From assembly GCA_002104985.1 (NCBI GenBank), contig MCGO01000281.1, positions 1 through 41,482 of the forward strand: a stretch of DNA of 41,482 nucleotides. The letters are read 5' to 3'. Positions within the stretch are counted from its first letter, which is position 1; each line of letters begins with the position of its first letter. The notes beneath the pieces are model-generated. The model was not told the origin of the DNA, did no database searches, and worked only from the letters and a program-made list of their open reading frames with translations. Positions 7,509 through 18,087 of the stretch are shown here, one piece after another. The translations under genes and the position numbers were made by a program. This DNA is from Rhizoclosmatium globosum (taxonomy: Eukaryota > Chytridiomycota > Chytridiomycetes > Chytridiales > Chytriomycetaceae).

Positions 7509-10500
7509 ATGAAGCTCGCTGCCATACTGAAAACCGCCTCCTCTCACTCGCTCTGGTGTGAGGAGTCATGGGATGACGTTCGCTCCTACGTCGATACCGG
7601 TTCCAAGACGTCGTCATTTGAGTTGCCAGACGAGTACACTGGTTGGGACGCTTCCCAATTCAGACGCTCCTACTGTCGCTCAGTAAACCGTCGTCTTCGT
7701 CATCAAGGATACCTCTCTGCCTCTTCCGGTTTCCTTGGTGTCATGTCCGTTGCCTGCAACATGGACAATCAAGTACTTTTGGAAAAAGCACTTCAACTCC
7801 GTTACCACGGCGTTGTCGACTCATGGGCGGATGCGAGGATGCTGGATTGGTGCATGGATCAATTACCCGATTCAAAAGGGGTTTCGTTGTCTCCGGTTGT
7901 CGACGTCTTCACAATGTACAAACCGGCAGCGCGAAAAGTCCGTCCGGCAACGGAAATGCTCCCTGATGGTGTTGCTCCATCCCCGTGGGTCAATTCTTCT
8001 CCCGAAACTGTTGAAAAGTCTCGTCTCTCGGATACCCATATTGAAACCTTGTGTAGTGAGTCCAGTTGGCTTCATGCCGAGGAAGGCTCCTTGTTGCGCG
8101 AAGTCCTGAGAGAGAATGAAGATGCCTTTTCGTTCACTCTCAAGGAACGCGGTCGTGTCAACCCCGATGTTTGTGAACCCATCAAGATTCATACTGTCGA
8201 ACACAAGGCGTGGAAATTCAAGCCTCGCAGGATTCCTTATTCTCAACTTGAAAAGCTCATTTCCTTCCTCAGGGAGAAGCTTGATTGTGGTATTATGGAG
8301 CCCTGTTTTGGCCCTTATTCTGCGACTTTCTTTATTGTCCCTAAAAAGGACGGTGGTATTCGTTTCGTTCAAGACTTACAACCCCTCAATGCCGTGACTA
8401 TTCGAGATTCTGGTGTTCCACCAGGTTCTGAGGATGTGGTGCAGCAATACGCTGGGCGGGCCATCTATTCACCTTTAGATTGTGCATCGTTTTATGACCA
8501 GTTTCTCATTGATCCGGCTAGCAGGGATCTCACTGCCTTTGCTACTCCTCTTGGCCTCATGCGTATGGTTACTCTCCCTCAAGGTTGGACAAATTCAGTC
8601 GCTATTGCTCAACGTGCCTCACTCAAGATTTTGGCACCTTTTATTCCAAAGTTGGTGTCTCCTTTTGTGGATGATTACGTCTTGAGAGGTCCTACTGTTT
8701 ACGAGGCTGACCATTCGGAGGTTTCCCCTGGTATTCGTCGTTTTGTTCAAGATCACATCTTCGATATTAGATCAGTCCTAAAACGCATCATCGAATGCGG
8801 AGTTACGCTATCTGGGGTCAAGTCTAGGTTTTGTGTGAGGCAGTGTGAAGTTTTGGGTCATCTTGTTGGGGATTTTGGTCGCTCTCCCGGTTCAAAAGCA
8901 GGCAGGCTTGCAACGTGGCCGGACTTGAACACAGTTCCGGATATAAGGTCCTTCCTGGGCCTTGCTACGTTCTTTCGCAAGTACATTCCTAAGTTTGCCC
9001 TTAGAGCTGACGTCCTCTACAAAATGCTGAAGAAAGGTGCGGTTGTTACTGATTTCTGGGATGCTGTTCAAGCTGCAAAGCGCGATCTAGTCAATGCTAT
9101 CACGTCTAATCCAGTCTTGTCTCCAATTCAATATGGTGTGGGTTCTGGTCAGATTTCTGTTAAGTCCGACGCTTCTCCAGACGGTTGGGGCGGTTGGGTC
9201 TGTCAAGTCAATTCAGAAGGTTTCCCTCACCCTGTTGTCTTTGTATCTGGCAGGTGGAACGATAGAGAACGCAAGTATAGTCAGCACAAGCGAGAACTTT
9301 TGGGTACGCTCAAAGTCCTTCAAGCCGTTCACACTTACGTTTGGGGTTCCGACTTCGTATTGGAGACAGACGCGAAAGCATTGATTGGGTCTATTGACAA
9401 GGTTGCTACTTTGGATGAGGCGGAGAAACGATGGCTCCTTACTATTCGAGCATACACACCAAGATCTGTTGTTCACATTGCCGGGAGGAGTAACATTGTT
9501 TCTGATGTTATGAGTCGTACTGAGTTCGGTGAAACGGACGATGCCGGTGATGTCGAAGACCATGTGGAGTCTGTGCTGGGGTTGAGTTTAGCCTTGGAAC
9601 GTAGTCTCAAGGTTCTCTGTTGGAATGTCAATAGTGTAAACAGTGCGGTGACTAAGTCACCAACAGTTGTCAAAGAGCTGGTGCTGTCGCATGACATCAT
9701 ATTCCTTCAAGAAACACGCATGGGTCGTCGTTTGTTTGATCGTGCCTTTGGGTTTGAGTTTCAGCTTTCACATTTTGCGTACTCGGTGGATTTTCCTGTT
9801 GAAAGAGAGGAAGATGGGAAACCGGTGCGTGGAGCTGCTGGACTTGGGCAAAATGGTGTGGCGGTGCTGATTAGGCGTGGCCTCTTCAGTTCAAATGAAC
9901 CAGATTCGGTAGAGTATTTGTTCCATGGTTGGGATGCATTCGACATGGAGGGTCGGTTCCTCGCTTTGCGTTTCGGCAAGGTTGTCGTTTGTTCCATCTA
10001 TTTCCCTTGTGTTGTTGAGTCACGTATGCATCGCTTACCTTACAAAATTCGTTTCCAGAAAGCCGCTTCTGACTGGTTGATAGAGTGCAAGAGCCAAGGC
10101 CTGACAGTCATCGCTGGTTGCGACTTCAATGTTGCGTCCTGTTTGCTTGATATTCACCCTAACTTGATACCCAAGATCCGTTCTGGGTTCAGCGCGGGTG
10201 AGCGTCTGTGGTACTCTGGTCTCCTATCTCACTTCCAGGATTCTTTCCGGACTTGTCACCCTTCCACGGTGTCCTTCACAACGTGGTGGCGGCAGACTCG
10301 GAAGAATAATGAAGGGTTTCGGTTCGATGGTGTTTTGGTTTCATACGATGTTAACGTTCTTGCAGCAGCCCATCTTGACTATGTAACCGCGTCTGATCAC
10401 ATTCCAGTTTCAGTAGAACTTTCCTTAGTTCCTGTTGTCAGTGTCTGTCGGTGGACATTGGATGACGTTTCGACTTGGGTTGCGGATGGGGGTGCATCCG

Positions 10501-11864
10501 AGATCCACGTTCGTCGAAGATGCGAGTTTTTGGGTTTGTCTGGACGTTTGGGCATGCTTTTCTGGTTTCTCACTCTTGGTACTTGGCCCTCTGGTGCTCC
10601 GGCAGCTATTCTTGCGTCGCTGGAAAGACAAGTTACTCTGTATCAGGTGATTGAAAATATGCTCTTTCGAAAGGCCAACGAAGGGACTCGTGCGCCTCGT
10701 CGTGTGGTTGGCTTGGCGCGTGAAAAGCTTTTCTTGTTGAAGGAAGCTCATGAAGGTTCTGGAGGTGGACATCGAGCAGTCCATGCAACAGCAACGAAGT
10801 TATTACAACGGTATTGGTGGCAAGGAGTCTGGCAGGATGTAACCCTATTCTGCAAGACTTGTGATTCTTGTCAACGTTCTAACCCTATTCGTTATCATGA
10901 ACCTCTCCAAACTATGTGGGGACGACTCCCGCAAGGATTATTTCGCCGCTGGTATTTGGACCTCTGTACTATGGAGGGAACCAACCGGTACTTTGTTCTT
11001 GCCGTCGAGGAAGTTTCAGGTTGGGTCGAAGGATGTGTTCTTCGCCGGAAATCTTCTGGACCTATAATCAGGTGGATTGGCAAGGAGATTTATCAGCGTT
11101 ATGGCGTTCCCTTTGAGTTAGTAATCGATGGAGGGGAGTTAGATGGTAATGAGTTGAAGAACGAGGCTTTGAGTCTAGGTTTTGATTTGCGGGTGGTAAT
11201 GGCGTACTCCCCGCAAGCAAACGGTAAGGTTGAGCGACATAACCAACCTATTATTGATGCAGTGCGGAAAATGACTGAGGGTAAACGAGGGGATTGGTAT
11301 CGGTTCTTCTCTATGGCACTCTGGTCTATTCGCGTGACTATCAATAGAGCTACTGGATACAGCCCTTACGAGCTCTGTTTTGGGCAGGAGCCAGTACTTC
11401 CAATGGAATTCTTGATTGAGTCTTTTGCTGTCATTGAGTGGAGGGACATGACAACTCAGGAGTTGTTGGAAGCTAGGTTCAGGATCTTGGAGCGTAAACC
11501 AGAGGATTTGCAGTTGGCGCGGGAACGCATTGAGCGGGCTCGTGAACAACGAGCAAACCAGTTTAATCGGGAGCATCGTTTGAGACCAGATTCTGAGTCC
11601 ATTGAGGAGGGGGATATGGTCATTGTTCGCGATTCAAAACTTGACACGATTGCCGGTGGAAAACTTCGTTGGCGTTATTTTGGACCATTCTGGGTTTTTG
11701 CGAAAGGAGAAAGCGGATACTGGTTGACAGAAATGGATGGTACTCGGATTCGGAAGCCATTTCAAGGATCTCGCGTGAAGCTGTACAGGAGAAGGGAGGA
11801 TTATCTCGGTCATTTCCCTCTGGAGCTTTTAGACGAGGAGTTGGATGCATCTGGTGTCGTCTGA
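7509..11864 (+). CDS. pol: Retrotransposon Pol: RT - RNase H - APE/EEP endonuclease - integrase
   Basis: 1451 residues, uninterrupted; ATG four bases after the duplication. RT: D324 in the LDCASFYDQ block, LPQGWTNS at 356, FVDD box at 386-389. RNase H: D554 (KSDASPDGWGGW), E596, D621, D666. EEP endonuclease, about 700-970: WNVNS with N706, LQETR with E735, IYFP, GCDFNVA with D872 and N874, RFDGVLVS with D940, SDHIP with D963 and H964. These are the ExoIII/APE1 signature residues. Integrase: H-H-C-C zinc finger about 1080-1125 (GGHRAVH...CKTCDSC), catalytic D1151, D1207 and E1242, then a GPF-containing C-terminus (KLRWRYFGPF). No chromodomain. The separate reading frame and own leader imply independent expression from gag. 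An EEP domain is normal in LINE elements, not in LTR elements with an integrase. Confidence 0.93.
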   Translation: MKLAAILKTASSHSLWCEESWDDVRSYVDTGSKTSSFELPDEYTGWDASQFRRSYCRSVNRRLRHQGYLSASSGFLGVMSVACNMDNQVLLEKALQLRYHGVVDSWADARMLDWCMDQLPDSKGVSLSPVVDVFTMYKPAARKVRPATEMLPDGVAPSPWVNSSPETVEKSRLSDTHIETLCSESSWLHAEEGSLLREVLRENEDAFSFTLKERGRVNPDVCEPIKIHTVEHKAWKFKPRRIPYSQLEKLISFLREKLDCGIMEPCFGPYSATFFIVPKKDGGIRFVQDLQPLNAVTIRDSGVPPGSEDVVQQYAGRAIYSPLDCASFYDQFLIDPASRDLTAFATPLGLMRMVTLPQGWTNSVAIAQRASLKILAPFIPKLVSPFVDDYVLRGPTVYEADHSEVSPGIRRFVQDHIFDIRSVLKRIIECGVTLSGVKSRFCVRQCEVLGHLVGDFGRSPGSKAGRLATWPDLNTVPDIRSFLGLATFFRKYIPKFALRADVLYKMLKKGAVVTDFWDAVQAAKRDLVNAITSNPVLSPIQYGVGSGQISVKSDASPDGWGGWVCQVNSEGFPHPVVFVSGRWNDRERKYSQHKRELLGTLKVLQAVHTYVWGSDFVLETDAKALIGSIDKVATLDEAEKRWLLTIRAYTPRSVVHIAGRSNIVSDVMSRTEFGETDDAGDVEDHVESVLGLSLALERSLKVLCWNVNSVNSAVTKSPTVVKELVLSHDIIFLQETRMGRRLFDRAFGFEFQLSHFAYSVDFPVEREEDGKPVRGAAGLGQNGVAVLIRRGLFSSNEPDSVEYLFHGWDAFDMEGRFLALRFGKVVVCSIYFPCVVESRMHRLPYKIRFQKAASDWLIECKSQGLTVIAGCDFNVASCLLDIHPNLIPKIRSGFSAGERLWYSGLLSHFQDSFRTCHPSTVSFTTWWRQTRKNNEGFRFDGVLVSYDVNVLAAAHLDYVTASDHIPVSVELSLVPVVSVCRWTLDDVSTWVADGGASEIHVRRRCEFLGLSGRLGMLFWFLTLGTWPSGAPAAILASLERQVTLYQVIENMLFRKANEGTRAPRRVVGLAREKLFLLKEAHEGSGGGHRAVHATATKLLQRYWWQGVWQDVTLFCKTCDSCQRSNPIRYHEPLQTMWGRLPQGLFRRWYLDLCTMEGTNRYFVLAVEEVSGWVEGCVLRRKSSGPIIRWIGKEIYQRYGVPFELVIDGGELDGNELKNEALSLGFDLRVVMAYSPQANGKVERHNQPIIDAVRKMTEGKRGDWYRFFSMALWSIRVTINRATGYSPYELCFGQEPVLPMEFLIESFAVIEWRDMTTQELLEARFRILERKPEDLQLARERIERAREQRANQFNREHRLRPDSESIEEGDMVIVRDSKLDTIAGGKLRWRYFGPFWVFAKGESGYWLTEMDGTRIRKPFQGSRVKLYRRREDYLGHFPLELLDEELDASGVV

Positions 11865-11901
11865 CGAGGGCGCCAGACCGATTTCTTTGGGGTTTGCCAG
11901 C

Positions 11902-12168
11902 TGTGGAAGGGGAAATTAGTAGGAAAACGCGTCTTTGAGTTTGTATTATTGTTTATATTACGTAATGTGAGTAGTAATAGAGTTTGTTTGTGCCAAATTG
12001 TGCAAGTGACGTTGAGAGGAGAGGAGTCATAGCTGACCAGGACACAGAGTGTGTGACTGTTACCCTCGGTTCAGCTGCTCTGTTCGACTCGAGAATGGTA
12101 CGATCTCTCTTGTATCCGAGTGAAGGCCTACGTGTGCGCTGCAAGAGAGCCTTTTCTACCGTTCCGCA
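11902..12168 (+). repeat. 3' LTR (267 bp)
   Basis: Same length and, by eye, same sequence as 2958-3224. It is preceded by CTTTGGGGTTTGCCAGC, which is not a clean polypurine tract; the nearest purine run (AGGAGAAGGGAGGA, about 11788) lies within the pol coding end. Confidence 0.95.
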
Positions 12169-12172
12169 ATGT
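12169..12172. repeat. Target-site duplication, right copy (ATGT)
   Basis: Matches ATGT at 2954-2957. It marks the right edge of the insertion, after which the Cys-rich host exon resumes. Confidence 0.9.
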
Positions 12173-14767
12173 AAATCTGAAAATTGGACCTCGGGTAACC
12201 ATGACGACGGATGTGGAAATATTATCAATTGCGATAACCAGAATCTGAATCCCTGTGATGGTATTTTATTTGATTCAAATTTTAACTTCATACTCAAAAT
12301 CAAGTTCAGGAGAAACACCGAGTGGTATATGTCGATGCGGCTCAAAAAATACAGTTTGCGGTGTAGGTGCATTATGCGAGAATGACGTCTGTCTTTGCCC
12401 GCCTTCTTCGACTACAACAGCTCTTTCACTTTGGGCAAATGATGCAACATGCTCGTGTTCCCCAAACGGCGACAACAAGTGCTCCACTGGACATTATTGC
12501 AACAAGTATCAATCTTGCTCGTCCGTACCAAATTGTGAGTACAGCAGTTGCCAAACACCTGCTTGCGGTTCGAAAGAGTGCAAATTCCACACAGACGGAG
12601 CCTTCTTCAGTTCAACCTGCTTTTGTCCTTCTGGCAGCACTTGTGTTACGGATTCTGATTTTCCAGAAGGGAAATGCCGTGTTCCAAAAACTTGTGCGGA
12701 TTTGGGGGCAACGTCCGGTAAACATGATGATGGATACGGGCACACTTTAAATTGTGATAATTTGGATTTACCAGAATGCAATGGTAAGATTATATTAGGT
12801 ATGAAATGATATCTCATCGAATTTTTAGAGCTGGGATTACCTCTTTCGTCCCAGTGCCGTTGCGGGCCAGATAATGTACTATGTGGTTCAGGAGCATATT
12901 GTTTGCAGGGGAAATGTACATGCAACGTATTTGACACCGCAACACCCGTTCCAACTTTGTGGTCCAAAGATGCCGAATGTTCTTGTCCCTACGGGTCAAT
13001 TTTTAGCGATAGGCTGCTTTGTTCCACTGGCTCGTACTGTGACAGCTTTGGAGTCTGTGCAAACAAACCTGACTGTAATGACGAAAGCTGTGCCCTTCAT
13101 CCATGTGAAACGGACGAATGCGGTTTCTTGGTGACCCTCGGCATACCTTTGGAGGTATGCCCATGTCCTAAAAATCAACGTTGCTTTAGCTCCCTTGCTA
13201 ATGTGTCCTATACAAATGGTAACCAAGTTTGTTCATTTGAAAGTATTGAATTCTAACGCTTTGCAGGAAAATGCTGTGCACCAAAAACATGTTCTGATTT
13301 CGGCGGCGGCGACCATTTTGACGGATGTGGAAATACAATAACCTGTCCGTATCCAATTTCGGAAACTATATCAAGCACTTCGGCATCACAATCCTCTTCT
13401 GTTACAACAGAATCGTTTGGTCCAACGATCTCAACGACTCTGATTTCAAGCGTGACAGGATCTGCAACAACGCTATTTCCTTCGTCTATTCAAACGGCAA
13501 CATTACCATTACAAACATCAACATTCTCGTCTGCCAATACATCCGTTTCTTCGAATACAAGTCCCACTGGTTCTGTTTCTTCGAATACAAGTCCCACTGG
13601 TTCTGTTTCTGCCAGTACATCTGTTTCTACGAATATAAGTACCACTGGTTCTGTTAGAACAAATGCAACAATGCTGATATCTGGCACTTTGACTTTGACT
13701 TCAGTTGGTACGACTCGCTTTGCTGAATATAGCGAAACTGCGACCAAAACGTCTGAAATTGGTTCAACTAAAACTATCCTAGCTGCCACACTCACTACAG
13801 TTCCAAGTTGTGTAACCAATATCCCTCTGAGCACAATTAATGAGATTGCGCTTGGTCCAATACCGGCTGAAAACTCAATGCAATTGTATAATGGAGACGT
13901 TGCGGCATATATTGCAGCCTTATTGAAGCTTCTTCCATCGTATGGAAGCACTATCAACCAACTTGGATCGTCATTATTTTATATTCCGGAGCCTATTGTC
14001 CCTGGTCAAGAACCTTCGAGGTTTCAGGCAACACCGTTCCTCGCTGGTTCAAATTTAGTTGCCGTTTTGATCTCATCGTCACAATATGAGGTAAGTGATT
14101 TTATTGACGCGTTTCCCATAACTCACCAAATTCACAGTTTGTTGGGGAACCAACAATTCAAACCTACTTTGGGTTTTCTTGCAACTTGGCAATCAAGGAA
14201 TCTCCTTTACCAAGCATCAGCGGCGTTGGATTCAGCTACGTGATTGATTCAGTTCAAGTCAAGAGTGAATGGTTCGCCATGTTCTTGACACCAGACGGCC
14301 AGCAGCTCGTGTTTACGATCAACACCAACCATTCAGTTATTGCATCACTGACGTTTCCTCTGAAAGTAATTAGGAAAAGGCAGTACCAATCAAATGGCGG
14401 GTTTGTAGTTTTGAATGGAGTTTGGCCGATCAACGTGTCGACACCTTTTTCGACTGCCTCTGCTCCAACTTCAACTGCGTTGTCAACTCGACAACAAGTA
14501 GCCTCATCAACTTCGACATTATATGTGCCTTCTTCTACGAATGCCTCTTCAACCTTTCCAAGAACTGATAATCCGCCACGTGTGTCGTCGACAACAATTT
14601 CCTCGTCGACAGTCACCTCTAATTCAACAGCAACAATGACGCAAAATCGATTGGAGACAACGACGTCGTCTCGTCCAACATTGAATGTAATCATCAACGC
14701 TGCTGCAAACAAAAACCTGGAACTCACGATCAGTCTACTCTTTTTCGTTTCTGTTATGCTGTTTTAA
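12173..14767 (+). pseudogene. Cysteine-rich repeat surface protein, 3' portion with mucin-like stalk and GPI-type C-terminus
   Basis: Continues the host gene after the element. Exons: 12173-12260, 12310-12783, 12829-13218, 13267-14090 and 14138-14767; all introns are 45-50 bp GT...AG. It encodes the end of the interrupted module and two more diverged Cys-rich modules (CRCGSKNTVCG; CRCGPDNVLCG). Next comes a Ser/Thr-rich stalk with short repeats (SVSSNTSPTG, about 13546-13650), then a folded-looking domain of about 200 residues (AAYIAALLKLLPSYGS... GVGFSYVIDSVQVKSEW). A second Ser/Thr stalk follows, and a hydrophobic end (LELTISLLFFVSVMLF) typical of GPI-anchor signals. The overall design fits a fungal adhesin or wall protein (inference). 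These exons read cleanly, but the retrotransposon separates them from their promoter and start, so I class the gene as broken. Confidence 0.8.
13546..13655 (+). repeat. 30-bp repeats coding SVSSNTSPTG
   Basis: GTTTCTTCGAATACAAGTCC-type units occur twice almost perfectly, flanked by degenerate copies. They encode Ser/Thr-rich stalk sequence likely to be O-glycosylated. Confidence 0.7.
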
Positions 14768-14775
14768 GAACGTGA

Positions 14776-14781
14776 AATAAA
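14776..14781 (+). terminator. AATAAA poly(A) signal after the Cys-rich gene
   Basis: AATAAA lies 9 bp after the TAA at 14765-14767, a plausible cleavage/polyadenylation signal. Confidence 0.5.
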
Positions 14782-14942
14782 GATTTGATGTGTTAGTAAC
14801 ACAAAATATCATAACTATTGTTGGGATTGATGATTTGTAAGTGAAAATGACAGATTTTAGTGAGATTTTCATGAGGTTCACCCGAAATTACTCACGCCAT
14901 TGTACAGACCGTCCCAAGTTCAATCGCTGTGGAACTCTGCGG

Positions 14943-14950
14943 CTTTATAA
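14943..14950 (+). promoter_or_regulatory. TATA-like element of ABC1
   Basis: CTTTATAA lies about 55 bp before the ATG at 15004, in the 236-bp gap between the Cys-rich gene and ABC1. Confidence 0.4.
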
Positions 14951-15003
14951 GGAAGTATAAAGAAAAGACAACATCCTCTTGACTCTTTCTTTTTGGAGTA
15001 AAA

Positions 15004-17971
15004 ATGACATCATACGATTTCTCACAAATTCTATTACCAGGCAATTGCTATGTTTCCAAGTATTCTATCGGATATCCGATCACCGACTATGGTTATTCCT
15101 GTGCTCCTCATTTCTACTGTCCCAATTCTACGTCTTCTGTTATCCAATCTCTACCTCAGTTATGCACACCAACTGCAGACTGCGTCGGCACGCGTCTAAA
15201 ATCCAAGCCGTGTTTGGTGAGTAGCTTATCTTTCCGGGCCTTGCGTTAATCAACCATCTCCATAAGCCACAAGGTCCGTACGAACCTCAACTTTGTCCTG
15301 CAGGATCCTATTGCCCAAGTCCAACTCTAATGCTACCCTGTCCGAAAGGCTCGTTTTGCCCCGTTGGAACAATAACCCCAATCAACTGTCCCCTCCTTTC
15401 CACATGCCCAGAATCCACCACAACTCCGACATACTACGGTGGCATCATCTATTGCGCGATCATAGACGTTGTCCTTGTCATTTTGTATTTGATTGCAAAG
15501 CATTATCCGCAACCACTTCAACGTATCAAGAAAGTTTCCCACGAATGGACTCTCCATGACATGCCAAAAAAGCGCGTAGATTCCACGATCGTTTCGATAG
15601 CTGCTGCTTCGAATGATAATGAGGAGTCGCGCCCAAGTCTCGCGTACCTCTCCAGGTTCATGCAAGGGTTTCGCGCCGCCCTAGAAGGCAAGAATGTGTT
15701 TATGGACTTTGAGTTTGAAGATCTGGGACTCACGTTGAAGAAGCCGGCTGGCAAGTGTGTTTTAAAAGGTGTGAATGGGGAGATTCGGAGCAAACGATTA
15801 ACGGTACCAAGAACCACTTCTTTCCAATATATTTTTTATTCATAAACTTTGGTTTTAGGCTATTATGGGACCTTCAGGGTGTGGGAGTGAGTATTGTAGG
15901 TTTAAAACGCAACCACTAACTGTGATTTACAGAAACAACATTCATGAACGTACTGATGGGAAAAGTCACAAGAACTTCAGGTAGTTTATTGATTAATGAT
16001 CAAGAATGTGAAATGTATGATTTTCCAATTTTAAGTTGACTTCCAACTGAAAATCAGTTTAGGTCAAAGTACAAAAAAGTTATTGGCTATGTTCCACAAG
16101 AAGACATCATGTTGCGCGAGCTTACCGTCCGCGAGAATATATTCCACTCTGCTCGCGTACGATTGCCTCGAACTTGGACAGATGTGCAAGTGAACGAATA
16201 TGTGGATGAAGTTATCGAGGTTCTAAGGTATATGGTATTGAGCCAATTTTTATGGCTCTGCTAAACTTAATGTTGCAGTTTAACTCATGTACAACACTCT
16301 CTGATCGGATCTGAAAATGAGCGTGGCGTGTCAGGAGGTCAAAGGAAACGCGTTAACATTGGAATGGAGCTTGCAGGAGGTATCTATTCAACGTTAAAAG
16401 ATATAATTTAACATAAATATAGTTCCGCTGGCTCTATTTCTTGACGAACCGACCAGTGGGTAAATGAATCTTTTCAAAAACTGTAACCAAATTAACGCCA
16501 ACATATGCATCAGACTCGATTCAACATCCTCCCTCAAAGTAGCCGAGATTCTCCGTAAAATCGCGTCTCTTGGTCTGACAATTGTTGCTGTAATCCATCA
16601 ACCGCGTTACGAGATCTTCCAACAATTCAACGATATTCTTATGCTCGTTCCCGGGGGAAAAACTGCATATATTGGCCCGACAGCGCATGTTGTCGAGTAT
16701 TTCAAAGAGCTCGGATATACTTTCGACGCACTTGCGAATCCAGCTGATATCTTGATGGATATTTTAAGTGGAAAGGGTGTACACTCGTGTGGTGAAAATA
16801 TCACGCCAGATCGGCTGGTGGAACTTTGGGAGTCCTTTGGGGTTACATGGGTGGCAGGATGTTCGCTTGAAGAGGGGGGAATTGGTGAAGCAGACAGCGG
16901 ACGCAGTGTTGAGGAGTATGAGGCGTCGATTAGGGATTTGGAAGAGATTGTTGTGAAGAGGGGTGCGCCGTTATGGAAGCAGATTTTGCTTTGTCATAAC
17001 AGATACATTGTGCAACAGTATCGAAGAGCAGGGAGTTTAGTGATTGAAGTTGTGGTCGCATCGTTGGCTGGGTTGTTGGTAAGTCTTATATGCCGATTTA
17101 TTGGAAAGTAGTAAATAACGCAACTTGTCTCGGTAATAGATGGGAGTTGCCATTATGGGACAGAAGGGACAAATCTTCAAAGGCATCTACGTGGAGCCAT
17201 ATTCTGGATTGACGCCTTCCACTCTTTTGTGGATGATTCCTCAGCTGGGTAATAACAAAATGAAATAGAAAGCATTACTGAATCACTCTACTACATCAGG
17301 TCTCCTTGTTGGTATGGCGTGTGGTCTTGCCGGAGCTCCAGCAGGCGTGAAAGTATTCGCCGAAGAGCAAACGGTGTATTGGAGAGAAGCCGCAAATGGC
17401 CACGGCAAGCTTGGATATTTCACTGGAAAAGCTGTCGCTTCTATTTATCGTTTCATTTTGAGCTCTTTGCACTTTGCTTCGATTTTCATCTTGCTTGGAA
17501 AGCCAACTTCGTCGTTCGGATTCATTTACTTGGTAATTATGCTGCAGTTTTGGTGCGTTTATGGCATGGCTATGTTGGTAAGTATGCTGGTTCGTCGCGA
17601 AGATTCCGCATTACTGGCAGTCGTGATTTGTCTGTTCTCAGCTGTGTTCTGTGGATGTAAGTTGCTTTTCAGTGTACGCAAATCCTAACCTCAAAAATTC
17701 TTAAGATGGTCCATCGATCAAGGATAGCTATAGCATGGGAATAACATTTCTATTCGCGATTTCCTATAATCGTTGGGCAGTTGAGGCATGGTTTTCTCGC
17801 GAACTTAGCATATTTGATGGAGTTTATCAAATTTCGGAAGCAGCAGGTTACTATGGTTATGTTTTGAACAAGGAAGCAATGAATCTTGGGTTATGTTTCT
17901 TGATTGGATTGGTTCTGAGAGTGATTGCGTTTGGCCTTATGGTTCTGTTAAACCGAGACAAGCAAAAGTAG
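15004..17971 (+). CDS. ABCG-type half transporter with Cys-rich N-terminal head (ABC1)
   Basis: Eleven exons: 15004-15216, 15267-15803, 15859-15886, 15933-16014, 16063-16227, 16279-16379, 16423-16459, 16514-17078, 17140-17248, 17300-17656, 17706-17971. These join in frame to 819 residues. The N-terminus (1-125) is Cys-rich and extracellular-looking (YSCAPHFYCPNST, CPAGSYCPSPT, CPKGSFCPVGT), followed by a membrane segment at about 127-148. The nucleotide-binding domain has Walker A GPSGCGKTT (254-262), Q-loop YVPQEDIMLREL, signature VSGGQRKR (about 359), Walker B ALFLDEPTSG (about 379) and H-loop VIHQPRYEIF. A C-terminal ABC2-type membrane domain follows. The layout matches the fungal/plant ABCG24/ABCG28-like family; the substrate cannot be read from sequence. 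The start is MTSYD, conserved in the paralogues; no classical signal peptide is seen. Confidence 0.93.
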
Positions 17972-18087
17972 TATTTTCCTCGTTTCCTCTCCTTATTTTT
18001 CCTTTTTCCATTGATTAAATGCTTCTTGTTCCTTTTCCTTTCTCTGTTTTCATCACGTGAATTGGATTGTGATCAGAAAAGGAGACA

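Larger units (their letters stand above)
2958..12168 (+). mobile_element. Full-length Ty3/gypsy-type LTR retrotransposon with EEP endonuclease domain
   Basis: The element is 9211 bp, bounded by 267-bp direct LTRs (TG...CA) and an ATGT target duplication. The internal region has a leader of about 1.2 kb, a gag ORF (4430-5935), a protease-containing ORF (5725-7194, open from 5563) in the -1 frame, a 314-bp spacer, and a pol ORF (7509-11864). Pol order is RT, RNase H, EEP endonuclease, integrase (HHCC, DDE, GPF module). Order RT-RH-IN and the GPY/F-type C-terminus place it with Ty3/gypsy. The Cx2C gag knuckle and the LPQGWTNS RT motif resemble fungal gypsy elements (family knowledge). I read the LTRs as identical, so the insertion is recent. 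It lies in a coding exon of the Cys-rich gene in the same orientation. No canonical tRNA primer-binding site or polypurine tract is evident next to the LTRs. Confidence 0.95.

Noticed and set aside
9600..10400. A LINE nested inside the gypsy element as the source of the EEP domain
   Set aside because: No LINE RT, poly(A) tail or target duplication is present, and the domain is in frame within one continuous ORF.
18019..18087. Signal-peptide exon for LRR1 (ATG at 18019, hydrophobic MLLVPFPFSVF)
   Set aside because: Joining it would need an intron of about 20 bp, shorter than any other here.
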